DNA from: Monosporascus cannonballus
Lineage: Eukaryota > Ascomycota > Sordariomycetes > Xylariales
DNA length: 64,000 nucleotides
Assembly (NCBI GenBank): GCA_004154925.1
Contig: QJNS01000069.1
Location: 1-64,000, forward strand
Direction of reading: 5' to 3'
The notes under the pieces were generated by a model. That model did not search any database and was not told the origin of the DNA. It was given only the letters and a program-made list of their open reading frames with translations. Below are positions 22,387-36,299 of the stretch, piece after piece. Position numbers and translations under genes: made by a program. Every line of letters begins with the position of its first letter. Within the stretch, counting starts at the first letter, position 1.

Positions 22387-25300
22387 ATTCCTTATATATA
22401 AAATTAACCTTTTTTTATATTAACAAATAACCTTATATTTTATAAAATTTAAAAACCTCATAAACGTATTTTACGGATATTCTTTCTATCTTTAAAAAAA
22501 TAAAAATATATTCAAGATAATATACGACAAAAATATCGAAATATTTTTGTAACATGTGGTTTATTATTGGCTGGAAAATTACTAATATGTTCGTAAATCC
22601 CATTAATATAACCAAAATACTGAAATAACTCGTATTTCGTTTTAACAGCTATTTTTTATTCGTATTTTTTCTTAATTTTAATAAAATTATATTTATTTTT
22701 AAAATGGAATATTATAAATTATTTAGCTCCGTAAAATCAGTTTTTTATTTCCGTAATTAAGGATAATAATATTTCATATTTAATAATAATATTATTTAAT
22801 TATTAATAATTAACCATAAGTCATAATTTTTCGTTTTTTTAAATACAAAAAATATTAGATAACTTATTAATAATTTCGAAAGTTAAATCTATCTTTTCCG
22901 TAACCGATTTTCTAGGTTTTTTTTAAAAATACGTAATTCATTTTCGTTAAGGTTATAAATGAGGTAAACCTTTTTTAAAAATCCTTTTTTAAAAATTATT
23001 TCATAGTCTTATTCGCTATATTCTAATAATTTTATGTCGAATTCCTTTTTAAAAACCTACTTATATCTATAATACTATAATAATACATTAATTAAATCTT
23101 CTAGATTTTGGGACTATTATTATTATTTTAAATCGTTATTTAATTACTTTAATTTTGTTTTGATAATAATAATAATATGTCGTATTTTTTAATACCCGTT
23201 TTCTTTTTAATATTTTATTCCTATAAATATTAAGGTTTTTATCGTATCCTTACACTTATATATATCGCCATTATCGATCGAATATTAAAATCTTAATTTT
23301 TCTTTTTTATTTATTAATAAAATATAAAACAAATCTTACCTAACCAATTTTTTCATAAATTAAAATTCCGTACTAACATATCCATAATAATCCTAAGATT
23401 ATATCGTAATTCCCGAATAAAACGATATCGAAATTAATTATTTAATATCTTTTTTAAATAAAAATCTCAAAGTAATTAATTTTACGTATAATTTTTCCGT
23501 TATCGTAAGCGAATTTCAAACCTTCGGCATTCGTCGTTATATAAAATTTTAACTTATATTTCCATAATAATTTAAACTTATTAACCATATTTAATATAAT
23601 ATAATTCCCGCCTAAAACTCCATAATCCACAATTACGGTATACCAATACGTTTTTATCTATATATCCAAAGTAATAAGGTTATTAACGTTTCTTATCGTT
23701 GCGTTTAAAACCTTTTTTAAAAATCCCCTTTTATTTTTCTGGGTTTCGTTATTTTGCAACTTTTTTATAAATAACCTTTTTCTTTTAATTCCTATTCGAA
23801 TCTATTAAACCTTATTTAGGTTTTTCGTTTAAGGCGTTAAGTTACTATATTTATCGTTATTACCAACGTACTATTCCTTTTAATTTTATCAACTGTTTTT
23901 AATTCTGCTACAATTTCTTTTCCTGTTAAATAAATTGTTTTTAAATTAACATTTACATTCCATTATGCGTTATTTTAACTGTCGTTCCAAAATTCGCTTA
24001 TAAATTAACATATCTCTTTTTTAAAGGTCTTTTTTCTCTAAAGGTTTATAATACATACTAACTTAAAATAAAAATCCGTAATAACTTTTTAATAATGCTT
24101 CTTTATTATACGTTTGATTAACTTCTTTTCCGTTTAATAATTATACTATCCACAATAACAAAAAAGGTTTTCTTACGGGCATTACTTTTTTTCGGGCCAG
24201 CTCTTTATTTCGGCCAGTTATTGGACATTTCCTAGGGCAATAATTCGAAAATATTAATACTATTACTTATCGTCCTTATTATCTCCGGTATGGTTTAAAA
24301 AATCGAATCCCTTATAATACATACATATAATTCGTTCGTAAATATATAACTTCAATTTTTCGTAATCAGAATTTTTTCGTCGTCGACAATATATATCATA
24401 TATTCTGCCGTATTGATCAAATATTCCGGGATAAACTTTTTTTATCCAGTTCTAATATTTACGTAATTATTCTTATAGCACTTTTTGCTATATTGGTAAT
24501 ATTTGTTAAATTAACTTTTTGGCTTTTCGTATTCCTTATCGAATTTTTTATCGTAATAATCTCTCTTAAACCTTTTGCCATAAGCCTGATATATATTTAA
24601 CTTGGATTATATTAATAACTTTATTATCGTTTCCTTAATTATTTTTAAACTATCCCTCCAATATAAGTATCTAAATTTCCTATCGTAATTTCTTAGGTTT
24701 CCTATATTTGTAAACCTTATATCCCATTTTACCATAATTAAGGCACTTAATTTAACTCCAGTTTTATCTATAGGTAATACCGAATTCTACAAATCCTAAC
24801 GCCATTCCGTAAAAAATAAAAAATATATCTCGTTTTTTTACTTAGTTAAACTTATTATATCCCGAACGTAAAATATATTATCCTTTTTTCTCCTATCGTT
24901 TTTTAAACTGTCGATTGTTAATCTTAATAACCTTTACAATATACCAATTTAAAGCAATTAATCGTTTAATCCGAATAATCTTATCTTTTATGTCATCCTT
25001 TAATTCTTTATAAAATATATCAATAAAAACGTCGGCCTTATTATTTTGTTATCCGGCCTTAACCGTAAGGTTTTTGAAAATCACGGCGTATTTGGACGGA
25101 AATTCTTTTTATCGGAATTATAAAAATTACTAAGCTACAAATCGTTTTTTATCCGGATTACCGAAATTATCGCGCATTTTATTTTCAAAATTGATATATA
25201 ATAAGAAAATTTTATTAATAAAATTCTTTTTATCCGATTTTCTTATTTCTAAAGAATTTCTCATAATAAACTTAAACCAATTAATAATATTTTCCGTTAA

Positions 25301-25600
25301 GCATACTTTTATTACTAGGACTTAATCCGCCGGTTTACTAAAATCTAAAAAACGAAAATAAATTCGTACTTAAATTAAAAAAATCTAAGGGTTACCTTTC
25401 CTATCGTAAGGCTTGAGCTTTTTGGGCTTTATGCAGACAAAAAAAGCTTAAATAAATAACGTAACCTTAATTTATCGGATTTCTTTTTCCAATTCCCGAA
25501 TTCGAACTTAAAAATATTAAATAAGGGTTTTTTAAATACTAATTAACATTTTAACAACGTTAAATATTGCTCAGAATTTAACGGTACTACTAAACCAAAA
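22387..25600 (-). pseudogene. Gypsy-A gag-pol relic, 5' part
   Basis: The frame at 22433-22615 (minus) is the RT palm. GFTNILVIFQ corresponds to the GLTNAPATFQ box and YLEYIFIF to the YLDDILIF active site, with the second Asp lost. Protease and gag regions follow toward 25600 and match B, C, D and F by sequence. It joins 12850-14982 once N1 and its duplication are removed. Confidence 0.8.
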
Positions 25601-25609
25601 CTTGTAACG

Positions 25610-26006
25610 TATAACGGCTAAGGAATTTAACCAATTATTAAATCTTAAGTCGACGGATTTATATTAATAAGAATATCGTAAAAATTTTAGTATTAAATAT
25701 AATAATATATCACGTCTCGTAATACCAAAGGTATCTTAGGTAACGAATTGTTATTACAAACTAAAGCTATCTAAATTATGGGAATAATAAACGTATATAT
25801 CCTTATTCTGGCTTAAGGTGCTCAAACGGCTTAAACCCTTAAGCTCGTTAAGCCCTTTAAGCTCCTCTGCCGGCTTAAAGGGCTCAAGGTGCTTGGCGCC
25901 TTAAGACCTTTAAGCCGGTCACGTGACTTTTTGGCGGTGGTCGGGGCTTGTCTTTTTTCGTGGGCCTGACCGTCCGTAAAGAAGCCAAGGCCGTTAGGTC
26001 ATAACA
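25610..26006 (-). repeat. 5' LTR of Gypsy-A
   Basis: 397 bp. The right 200 bp is almost unmutated. It has an array of CTTAAG/TTTAAGCC motifs, the perfect palindrome GTCACGTGAC (25918-25927, an E-box CACGTG), and a GGTCGGG...GCCTGACC inverted repeat. It ends GGTCATAACA. Confidence 0.9.
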
Positions 26007-26415
26007 CGTGTTTTTTATATTTTTTTTAAATGTTAAAAATGCGAAATGATAAAAAACGTTTTAAAATCTAAAGCTTACGTTAAACATAAATATCCATGTA
26101 ATAAGATTAACATTTCTTTTTATTTTTAGAAAATATTCGCATTAAGAATTAAAGTTTAAAACGAAAAAAGGTTTTCGCAAAAAAACGTTTTTTAAAATTG
26201 TAAAAACGTTATTAGCAAAAGATAAACGAAATTATTTCTCGTTTAATTTATTTTCGGAAATGAAAAGTTTTTTTTTCGTTTAAAAGAAGTAAAAATAATA
26301 TAGCAAAAATTACAATCATTTCAGAAATTAAAAAAAATAAAAACGCCAAAAGAAAGTTATCGCCGAGGTTTCTATAGCCGTATTAATTTCTTCCGTTAAT
26401 TCCGTAAATTGGTTT

Positions 26416-26580
26416 TGTCAGCTAGCCAGGTGTGCTATAGCACACCAAATACGGAAAAGTCACCTTCTGAGCGAAACATATATACTCCGTTGCTAAGTTA
26501 CAAAAAAGTGGTACGCGTTGCGAAAACGTACGTAATTAGGTGAATATAACAACAACAACTGATATCCCCTATATCTGACA
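26416..26580 (+). repeat. 5' LTR of Copia element
   Basis: 165 bp, TGTCAGCTAGCC start and TATATCTGACA end. Lightly mutated compared with the interior. Confidence 0.9.
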
Positions 26581-26689
26581 ATTAAGAGTTTTATTTGTTT
26601 GATTCGCATATATATTTATTGATCAGCTGTTATTAAGACGATATAGGCAGTATATTAATAGCAATTATCAATATATTTTAATATTAATA

Positions 26690-29600
26690 ATGGCGACCGT
26701 ACCGTTAACGCCCTTAATTATTTACAAGGGACCCAAGAATTAGGACCGCTTTAAGGGCAAATTCCAGTCTAGAGCGTACGCGCTTAATATTTGAGATCTT
26801 ATAGATCTTAATCAGTTACTTCCGTAGCTTATTAAATTAATAGAACCCGATATAACTTCTTATCGCCAGAAACGAATTCGTTATACGGCGCGATTTAACA
26901 CTTTATTATTATTTTTATTGTTTGGAGGAATTACCGAAAAAATTAATTTTTCGGGGTGTTTAGTAAGTACCCTTAGGTTAGTAGTCCGGGGTAAATAAGG
27001 TTATAATTAGGATTTTACGGCATATATCTTTAGAGATCGAAAATACGATATTTTCCGTAAAAATGTTAACGACCTAACGAAATAAGTTTTACAATTAATA
27101 TTTCCAGCGTTTAAGGAAACGAATTTCCTTCTTACAAAGAACGTAGAGGAATAATACGCCAAGTTGGCCGAATTAAGTAAGGTGTATAATAGCAGGCTTC
27201 TGATTAATACTTAATAAAAATATCGCAAAACATTGAAGTAAATATCGAAGTTTAATCAAAAATTAAACGAATAAATCATAAGATAGCAAAAGATTATGGC
27301 CCTAAAATAACGATATAATATTCTAAAAACGAAAACGATAATTATATAGGTTAACAATTTATATATAGCATTAGCCCTTATAGGTGGGATATGGATTATT
27401 ATTTTCCAGATAATAAAAAAGGCCGAGATCGATAACGGTATAATTAATTTCCAAAAAATAACAGCTAACTTTCTAGATTATTAGGCTATAAATTATCTCC
27501 CGTTAATATCGCGAAATATTAAGATAACGTTTTTAATTTTTTATAGGATTTCGGCAAACCTATTTATTTAGGATAATTCTGATTAAAAGAAAACTAAGCC
27601 TATTAATCCTTAGCCGTAAAGGAGAATTCCGGTACTAAGCCAGAAACGAGATAATTATAAAGGTTTTTATTCGGACCAAAACGTTAGCAAAAAAAACGTA
27701 ACGAATTAAATGTTTACGGTACCCGTTATAAAGCTTATTTGAGTTTTTATTATATATTACTTTAATGCTTTTATACGTTTTTAATAAGTTCTTAATGCGT
27801 TCCCGTTTTAGTAAGGAAATAATCAAATTAATCTATTAACGATTTATTTTTAATTAATCCGTAAAGGAAAAAATCGAAAAGTTATCGAAAAATATAAAGA
27901 AATTAATTACCCAAAAAAGGAATAACTTTTAAGGGAGTAAAACGGGTATTAACGTATTTTTTGATTAATTACGTACGCAACGTAATAAACGTTTCGTTTT
28001 CCCCCTTAAAGAATTTCTTTATCCTGGATTCAAAATCGACGATATATATATTTAACGCGATTAATCGGTTTCTTAATTATAAACCTATTATATAAGGCGA
28101 CGGAATATACGTAAGTAATAATTTGGTTCCGATTAAAGGTTACGGAAAGGTAAATATATTATTTCGAAGCCCTAACGGTATAAAGGCGTTACATTTATAT
28201 GATATAGTTTATTATAAGGATTTCGTATATAATTTGGTATTATTTCGATAATTCCAGAAAAGAAATATTAATAAAATAATAAAGTGATTAATAATTATAT
28301 TTAAAATGAGTATAATGAAATTATTGTTACGTTAATAAACAAATTTAATTAATTCGTTTTAAAGGATATCGACTTAATAACTTTTAATATAATATTTACG
28401 GGTTATAAACAAAATGTTAATTTAAGGATTGCGAAACCATTATATACTGGCGATAAAACTATATAGCATTTACGTTTAAGTTATTTAGGCCTTAAAGTAA
28501 TCGTTTAATTTCTGTTTTATTTAAAAGGAGTGCGAATAAAAGGCCTTTCGATAATCGAATACCAAGCTTATGGCAAAGTAAAAGCTAAAACATAAATATG
28601 TTGCATACTAAAAAAGGGAACTTTTTAATTAGGTTAAAAAATAGCCGTTAACTTTACGTATTTCGAGGAAAACCTGGAAAAATACAAATACGTAATATTT
28701 ATTACTTATAAATACTAAAGTTATATTTAAGATATTTATCTTAAAAACCGGAAACAAAATACCTTAATTAATGCATTTTGATATTTTTTTAAATGTTTTT
28801 AAGAATTAAAATAAGGTTTTTCTATAAATAATCGAATACGACAACGAAATTTTAAAAAATATCTATTTCGAGATATGTTATAATTACCTTTTTTTAATAT
28901 TAGAGTAAAACCCTTGATACCTTATACCTAAATGTAAAATAAAGATGTAAAACGTTTAAAGGATATAATTAAGAAAAAAGCGACCGTAATACGAAATAAC
29001 GTTAAATTATTATTATTTCTAATCGTATATATTTTTAAAATAATAATATACTTGAATAATCGAATACCTAAATGCGCTTTATTTTAGCAAATTCCTTATA
29101 AGTCCTATTATATTTACCTGGTATATAAGGATAATATGGTAATATTTAATCGCAAACCTTAATAAGCTTATTTACGAATTTACGGTTATATAGCTTATAT
29201 TATAACGAAAACCGGTATAAAGAAAAAATAAAGGCTTTAAAAATTAAACTCAAAGGTTTAAATCGGTTATTTTATCGGTTACCGATTAACGAATATTTAC
29301 GAAATTTGGAACTTTTTAACGAATACGGTTATCGCTATTCGAAATATATAATTTAACGAAAAAGTTACTTTTTCCGGGGATATTAAATATTTTAAAAACG
29401 AATTTTTTTATATTAGCGCAAACGAATTATAAGGCATTTTTCAATAAGTATTTATACCTAATTAAGTTATACGCCATCTAAATATCCATATATAAGAAAA
29501 AAATTAAAAACTTAAACGGAATAATTTAGTTATTAGTTAAACCGGAAGTTTTAAAACAAAATGGCATTGGCGTAAAAGACGTATAGGATAAGCAAAAATA

Positions 29601-31660
29601 AGTCTGTTCGCAAAGAATTAATTACCTTTATATAACCGTTATATTCGAACTATTTTTATTCTTTAAATTATTTTTTCCTTTAACATTTATTTTAATAATC
29701 ATTACGATTATTTCGCCGACGGAAAGAATAAAAGTAACTTTAAGCTTTTGTTATATTTTTCAACCCAGAGTAACGGTAAAAAACGTAGGTATTTTCCGGG
29801 TTATAAACGTAGGCTTCCCGTATGTTCCGCGCCGAAATGGTATTATGCAAAACGATTATAAGGTATAAGAAACCGCATTTAATTTAGGACGGTTAACTTA
29901 CTTTATAAGGATTTTCGATAACCGGCGGGTAAATTGCGAAAATTTAAGAAAATTAATTACTCGAAATACGCATTACCTTAATTAAAAAGGCTTTAATTTA
30001 TTAATATATCAAAAAGTAACTCAATTGCAAAACCGAATATATAAACGTAATTTATTTCTACCGCCGTAAGGCCATAAAAAACTAAATATATCCCCGTTAA
30101 AACAAAGATTTTTAAAAGCCGAAAAGGTTTACTTATAAAGTTATAAGGATATATAATTTTGGGAAATCGTTAAATAGATTTTTATTAAAGATAAATAAGT
30201 TTTAAAATATATATATATATACATTTATAAGTTCGATAAGGACAGTTAATTACAAAAGTACAAAGTACGACTTATAATAAGTAATAATTAACAGTTAAAA
30301 AATACATATAATAATATATATACGTTTACGTTTACCGGAAAATCTTTTCGAACGTTAATCGTTATTGCAATCCGATTTAGTTTAGAATTTAAATAATATA
30401 ATGTTATTAATGTTTTCGTTTACGCAAATTTCCTTTACGATATATATATAAAAATGCTCTTAAGGCATTTATATCGCGGCAAAGTTTAACGGATTAAAAA
30501 ACCTTTATACGGTTTAAAGAAATTATCGTTATTATAATAAAAAGATTTTATTAACATGTTACAGAATTTGGGATTTAACCCCGTTTTTTATAAGCTTTAT
30601 TATTTTTTTCGTTAAAAAGTGCTGTTTTTACGTTAATAATATTGTTATAGCATGTTATAAAAACCATATATTTCGTTAATTTAGCGATTTAATAACTTAA
30701 AAAACGGTATATCCTTATCAAAAATAAAAACCTTTAATAGTTTTTCGGTCTTAAAATAATTAATGAACGTATTAAGCGGAAAATCTAATTATCTGAATTT
30801 AACTTGATAAATAAATTAATTAATTTTATCCCTAAAAGGTATTTACATAATTTTTTAAATATGTTAATAATTACCGTTAAACTATTGCCTAACCTTAATT
30901 TAATTAATATAAGTTTAATTAATAAATATTAGAAAAAATAGATTCGATTTCATAAATAACGGTTAATACCCGACCCGATATATTTTTTGCCGTATCCCGA
31001 TTAATACAATTTAACTTAAATCCTGATACCGTATATTACAAAACGGCCGATCCAATTATGTTATATTTAATCGATATTAAAATATCGGCTTTGTAATTCG
31101 ATAAAAAGAATTCGATAAATATATAAAGTAACGATTCTTTTTGCAAATAATACTATCGACTAAAATACTTTTTTAATATATATTATTAAATTATTTGGAA
31201 ATATAATTAGATAAAAAACAAATAAATAAAATATAATAATTACTTTTATAACTGAAACGGAATTATTATTTTTTACGTAAGCCGCCAAAAAAAACTTTGT
31301 TATTTTTCGATTAATTATAAGGTTAAAAATCAACTTAAAAACGGCACCGTTAAATATATAATACGATGATTTGCAAATTATACGGCTAATTAACGCAAAT
31401 ATCGTTTTTTATAACGAAATTACGTCATATAAATATATATAATTACTAATTACGAAAATTAAAATAAAAAACCTAACTAAAATAGACTATATATTTACGG
31501 GTAATATATTAACAAATGGATTAATAAAAGCTTTATTACGAAAAGCCTTTAGGTATTTTAAAAAGCAACTAGGATTAATAGATATTACGGAAGCTTTCGA
31601 ACGGCGGAGGAACATTTTACATGTAATTTTAGAGAAGGATTTCACTGATTAGGAGGATTT
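26690..31660 (+). pseudogene. Copia polyprotein relic
   Basis: It starts at ATG 26690 and the first residues read as a Copia Gag (MATVPLTPLIIYKGPKN, then a stop at an expected Trp, and FKGKFQSRAYALNI followed by another). An RT motif with KKPLYGLKKL lies near 30500 and LQNLGF downstream. The RNase H end is readable at about 31490-31660 (FTGNILTNGLIKALLRKAF...KKQLGLI), with a stop at the end. The order gag-integrase-RT-RNase H is that of Copia. Broken by RIP stops and at least one apparent frame change. Confidence 0.8.
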
Positions 31661-31757
31661 AATCGCCAGAAAAAATGTGAAATAGATAATTGCAGCTTTA
31701 GGAAGTAGTGAAAAGTAATAATTAACGCCTTAAATGTTTTAAGGCGTTAAGGGGGTG

Positions 31758-31922
31758 TATTAGCTAGCTAGGTGCACTATAGTACACCAAATATAGAAAG
31801 GTCACCTTCTGATCGGAACATATATACTCCGTTGCTAAGCTATATAAAAGTGGTACGCGTTGCGAGAACGCACGCAATTAGCTGAATACAACAACAACAA
31901 CTGATATCCCCTATATCTGACA
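31758..31922 (+). repeat. 3' LTR of Copia element
   Basis: 165 bp, pairs with 26416-26580. Followed by the duplication GGTTT. Confidence 0.9.
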
Positions 31923-31969
31923 GGTTTGGTATTGGTAAAACCGATTAATCCGTTAAAAATATTAATTAG

Positions 31970-34900
31970 GATGCGATTATTTCTGGTGGTTCCGTCGCTA
32001 CTGGTAAAATATTTTTAATAGACGCTAGGTATTAATAAGGTTTTTGGTAGATTTCTAAAGGTTTTCGATATCCGGATGCTTTTTTTATTTAATTAGATAT
32101 TAAGTAAGTTCGTCCTATTTCGTATATCGAAAGTTTTTTCCACCTTATATATCTATTTATTTTTTATTTTTATATCGTTTTAAACTATATATACCTTAAT
32201 TATAGACGTTATTAATTGAAATAAGAAAAAGTAAAAATTTAAATAACATTTAACTTTAATAAAATTTTTAATAACTCTATATAAACCGACATACTTGAAA
32301 TCGAATTTTTTATTAGGTCGTTTCGATTAAATATTTTTAGCAATAAGGAAAATTATATCCTTTTTTTTCAAAAATTAATTATTTTTTAATTTCCTTTAAT
32401 TATAATTGTTATTTATTTGGTTACCTACGAATTCAAAATCTATTTTTATTTCTTGATATAATTATATTAATTAAACCGTTATTGCATATTTTTTATAAAT
32501 CTTTGAAATAAAAATAAAATTTGCGTTTATAAATATTACTTTGATATTTTCGTAATAATTACTGTTATAGGTTAATTATTCAATTATTACTTTCTTAACC
32601 TAATTATTTTCTACGTAAATAATATAATATCGAAAATATGTTTTCAAAATTTAATTCGTTCGTTTTATTTTTTTATTTATTTATATTTTAAATACGTCCA
32701 GTAATTTATAATTTAGGCCAATTTATACTATAAGGCCGTATTAAAAGTTTGAAACAAATATTAATTTTGTCTTTAAAATAATATTTATTAATAATTTGTA
32801 TATATTAAAATTATATTTAACGAAAAATATATGTTATCTGTTTGGCGTCCATATTTTAATAATATGGTAAAAAATAGAAATATTTCGTAAATCGATTAGC
32901 GATTACTCAAATACTATCGTAATATATTCCTATAACTAGATTTTCTAATACAGAAAATTTGGTAATAAAACTAAATATAATTAAATACCATAGTTATTTT
33001 AGAATTAATAATAGTTATAATTTTTCGTATAACTTATATCGTTAAGCTTTTGTTCTGGTATAAATATTATGTTGCCATATTATTATTTATACTATTAATT
33101 TTATTTTAAAAAAGAAATATACGCGTTAAACCCGTTTTAAAGTTTTATGGATCTCTAAATATCTATGTAGCTAATATTTATATATGTTTCGTATTAAATT
33201 CTTCCGCTACTCTTCTAAAATTTATATTTTATTTATTTCTTTCTTTTTTCGGCAATTATTATTATATTATTAAATTTTCTAGTACATATCAAAGGCTACT
33301 GCCCGCATTATCGCAATTTATTACGGGCGTAAATACTTTTTTGTAATAATATCGAAAATCGTATAATTAACCTTAATTAATTGTTTTCGAAATTTAATCG
33401 TTTATTTAAGGTATTTCCTTTATTATTTTCTGCATTTCTTTTATAAATAATAAGGAAAGGGAAGTTCGCCAATTGTTTCGCGTAACGAAATTATCGTTTG
33501 GTAAATTTCCTAGTCGTAATAAATCGTGTAAAATTTTGATAATCCGCATAAACATTAATTTAATATAAGTATTCCTTTAAAAAGTTCTTAAACGTTCGGA
33601 ATGCTATAATAATGACCATAACTTCCTTATTTAGAATACCGTACTTGAATTCGGTTTCTTTTAATTTATATAAAAAGAATACAATAACATACAATTTGCC
33701 TTAATTATTTGGTTATTTGATTGTTACATTTAACGCGTAATTCGAAATATCGGTTTTTAGTTTAACGGGGCGGTTTAAATTATATATAATTAATATTAGT
33801 TTATTAATAATCGCATTCTTAATGTTTTAAAAAGCTTTTTTCGTATCTGGCTTTTATTTAAACGTTTTCTCTTTTATTCTTCGTAAAATTCGTTAAAGAT
33901 ATAATTATTTTGTTAAAGTTCCGGATAAACTTTCTATAATAATTGACGAATTTGAAGAATGCCTATATTTTTTAAACGTTATTAGTATTTGGTATTTTAT
34001 AACTGCAGCGATATTTTTAAAATACATTTTAATATATTTTAAGTTCATAATATATCCCAGATATTTTATTTTTATAAGCAAAAATGTTTTTTTTATATTA
34101 ATAAATAACGTTATATTTTATAAAACTTGAAAAACTTTATAAACGTATCTTATATAAATTCTTTCCGTTTCTGAAAAAATAAGAACATCGTCGTGATAAT
34201 ATACGATAAAAATATCGAGATATTTTATAACATATTTTTTATTATCCGTTAAAAAGTTGTTAATGCGTTTGTAAATTTTTTTAAGGTAATCAAATATTTA
34301 AATAATCTGTATTTCGTTTTAAAACCTATTCTTTTTCGTGTTTCTTTTTATTTTAATTAGGTTATATCCATCTTTAAGATTCAATGCTGTAAACTATTTG
34401 GTTCCGTAAAGTCGGTTTTTTATTTTTGTGATTAGGTGTAAAAATATTTGATTTTTAATAATAGTATCGTTTAATTGTTGATCGTTAACTTTAAGTCGTA
34501 ATTTTTCGTTTTTTTTAGTACGAATAATATAGGTGTTACGACCCAACCCAAGACCGGCCTTAAAGACGGTCGGACCTACATGGAAAAGTTACGTGATTTG
34601 GATCTCTTTTGGTAACAAGATCCAAATAAATCCATACAGAATTAACCGAATCCAATGGCATTAGATCTGTAGCGAAGTTAAAATCTAATAAGGATTTAAT
34701 CCAATTAGAAAAAGATATATACGTTCATTATTTTCATAGTTTAAATAGCTTTAGCTTGTAATATAATATCGTTACCTAAGGCACCTTTGGAATTACGAGA
34801 CGTGACACGATTACTGTATCTATTGCTCAGATTCCCACAATACTCCTGCTAACATAAACCCGTACCACTAAGGTTTCATAGTTGGTTAAACCCCCTAGCC

Positions 34901-36209
34901 GTCACAATAGGGTATGTTGTTGGTGATTTCGGAGGTTGAATCCCTTCTTTTTGTAACCGATTTTCCAGGTATTCCCTAAAAATGCGTAGTTCGTTTCCGC
35001 TGAGATTATAGATAGGGTAAAACTTTGTTAAGGATTTTTTTTAAAGGATTATCTCATGGTTTTATTCGTTATATTCTGGTAGTTTTGTATTAAGCTTTTT
35101 TTTTTAAAAAAAAAGCTGTTCGTATCTATGGTACTGTGCTAGTATATTAGTTAAATTTTTTTACTTTTGGGGCTGCTGTTATTTTAAATCATTATTTAGT
35201 TGCTTTAGTTTCGTTTTTATAAGAATAACGATATGTTGTATTTTTCTTTAATATCTAGTTTTCTTTTTGTATTTTATCCCTTTATATAATAAGGTTTTTA
35301 TTATCTTTTTATACTTATATTCGTTCCTATTTCCGATTAAATGTTAAGATTTTAATTCTTTTTTTATTTGCTAAAACGGTATAAGGTAAACCTTATTTAG
35401 CTAGTTTTTCTATTAATTAAGATTTCCTATTGGCGTATTTATGCTAATCCTAAAATTATATCGTAATTCCCCATTAAAACGATATCGAAATTAATTATTT
35501 GGTATTACTTTTAGACAAAAATTTCGAAATAATTAATTTCGCGTATGATTTCCCTGTTATCGTAAGCGAATTCCTAATTTTCGATATGCGTTATTATATA
35601 GGGTTTTAACTTATATTGTTATGGGCATTTGAATTTATTAGCCGTATTTGGTGTAATATAATTTCTGTTTAAAGTTTCGCATTTTATTATTGCGGTATAT
35701 TAATGCGTTCCGATTCGTATATCCAGAGTAATAACGTTATTAACGGTTTTTATCGTTACTTGTAAAGCCTTTTTTAAGAGTTCCTTTTAAGTTTTCTAGG
35801 ATTTGTTATTTTACAGCTTTTTTATAATTATTGTTTTTATTTTAAGTCTTATTTCAATTTATCGATCTTTGTTTATATTTTTATATTTAATCTGCTAAAT
35901 TGCTATATTTGTTGTTACTGCCGGAGTATCATTTTTTCGAATTCTATTAATTATTTTTGGTTTTGTTATAGCTCTTTCTATCCGGTAAACTATTTTCTTA
36001 TGTTTTAATTACATTTTGTTATGCATTATTTTATCTGTTGTTTTAACGTTCGCTTATAAATTTACGTATTTCGTTTTTGATAACCTTTTTTTCGTGAAGG
36101 TTTATAATAAATGCTTATTAAAAATAAAAGTTTGTAATAATCTTTTGGTAATATTTTTCCATTATGTGTTGGATTATCTTTTTTTGGTTTGATAGTTGTA
36201 TTATTAGTA
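31970..36209 (-). pseudogene. Gypsy-C pol relic
   Basis: Read on the minus strand, collinear with B and A. Part of protease/gag lies to the right (about 35400-36209). RT follows (about 33840-35030, interrupted by a solo LTR at 34534-34906), then RNase H, integrase (about 32300-33400) and a chromodomain region (about 32010-32220). No frame is open. It is cut at 36209 by the Tc1/mariner element and resumes as gag at 44400. Confidence 0.75.
34534..34906 (+). repeat. Solo LTR (family 2), little mutated, TSD ATAGG
   Basis: 373 bp from TGTTACGACCC to AGCCGTCACA. ATAGG lies on both sides (34529-34533, 34907-34911) and there is no internal region. Orientation is opposite to Gypsy-C. It keeps many CpA and CpT sites that are lost elsewhere, so it is younger than the main RIP phase or was reduced to a short solo form that escapes RIP. 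Confidence 0.9.
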
Positions 36210-36299
36210 CAGTCGGGGTGCAAAAGTCTCGGTTCAGTCTCCATACCCCATACTTCTAACCACCACCTTCACAATTTCACTTATACGATTTTTTACCAA

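Larger units (their letters stand above)
11859..26006 (-). mobile_element. Gypsy-A chromovirus, TSD CGTGT, carrying nested Gypsy-N1
   Basis: LTRs at 11859-12255 and 25610-26006 are both exactly 397 bp, with CGTGT on each side (11854-11858, 26007-26011). The polypurine tract AAAGGGGGAGATCG sits beside the 3' LTR on the minus strand. Without N1 the element is about 6.7 kb, a normal size for a fungal chromovirus. It is inserted in the 3' internal region of Gypsy-C, between its chromodomain and 3' LTR. Confidence 0.9.
26416..31922 (+). mobile_element. Copia retrotransposon, TSD GGTTT
   Basis: 5.5 kb. 165-bp LTRs at 26416-26580 and 31758-31922 have TGTCAG...CTGACA termini (the second start is RIP-altered to TATTAG). 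GGTTT flanks the element at 26411-26415 and 31923-31927. A purine-rich GGCGTTAAGGGGGTG precedes the 3' LTR. It is inserted in the 3' internal region of Gypsy-C in opposite orientation. Confidence 0.9.

Noticed and set aside
36062..36244. Minus-strand 60-codon frame
   Set aside because: It begins in the mariner terminal repeat and continues into Gypsy-C; a chance fusion across a transposon junction.
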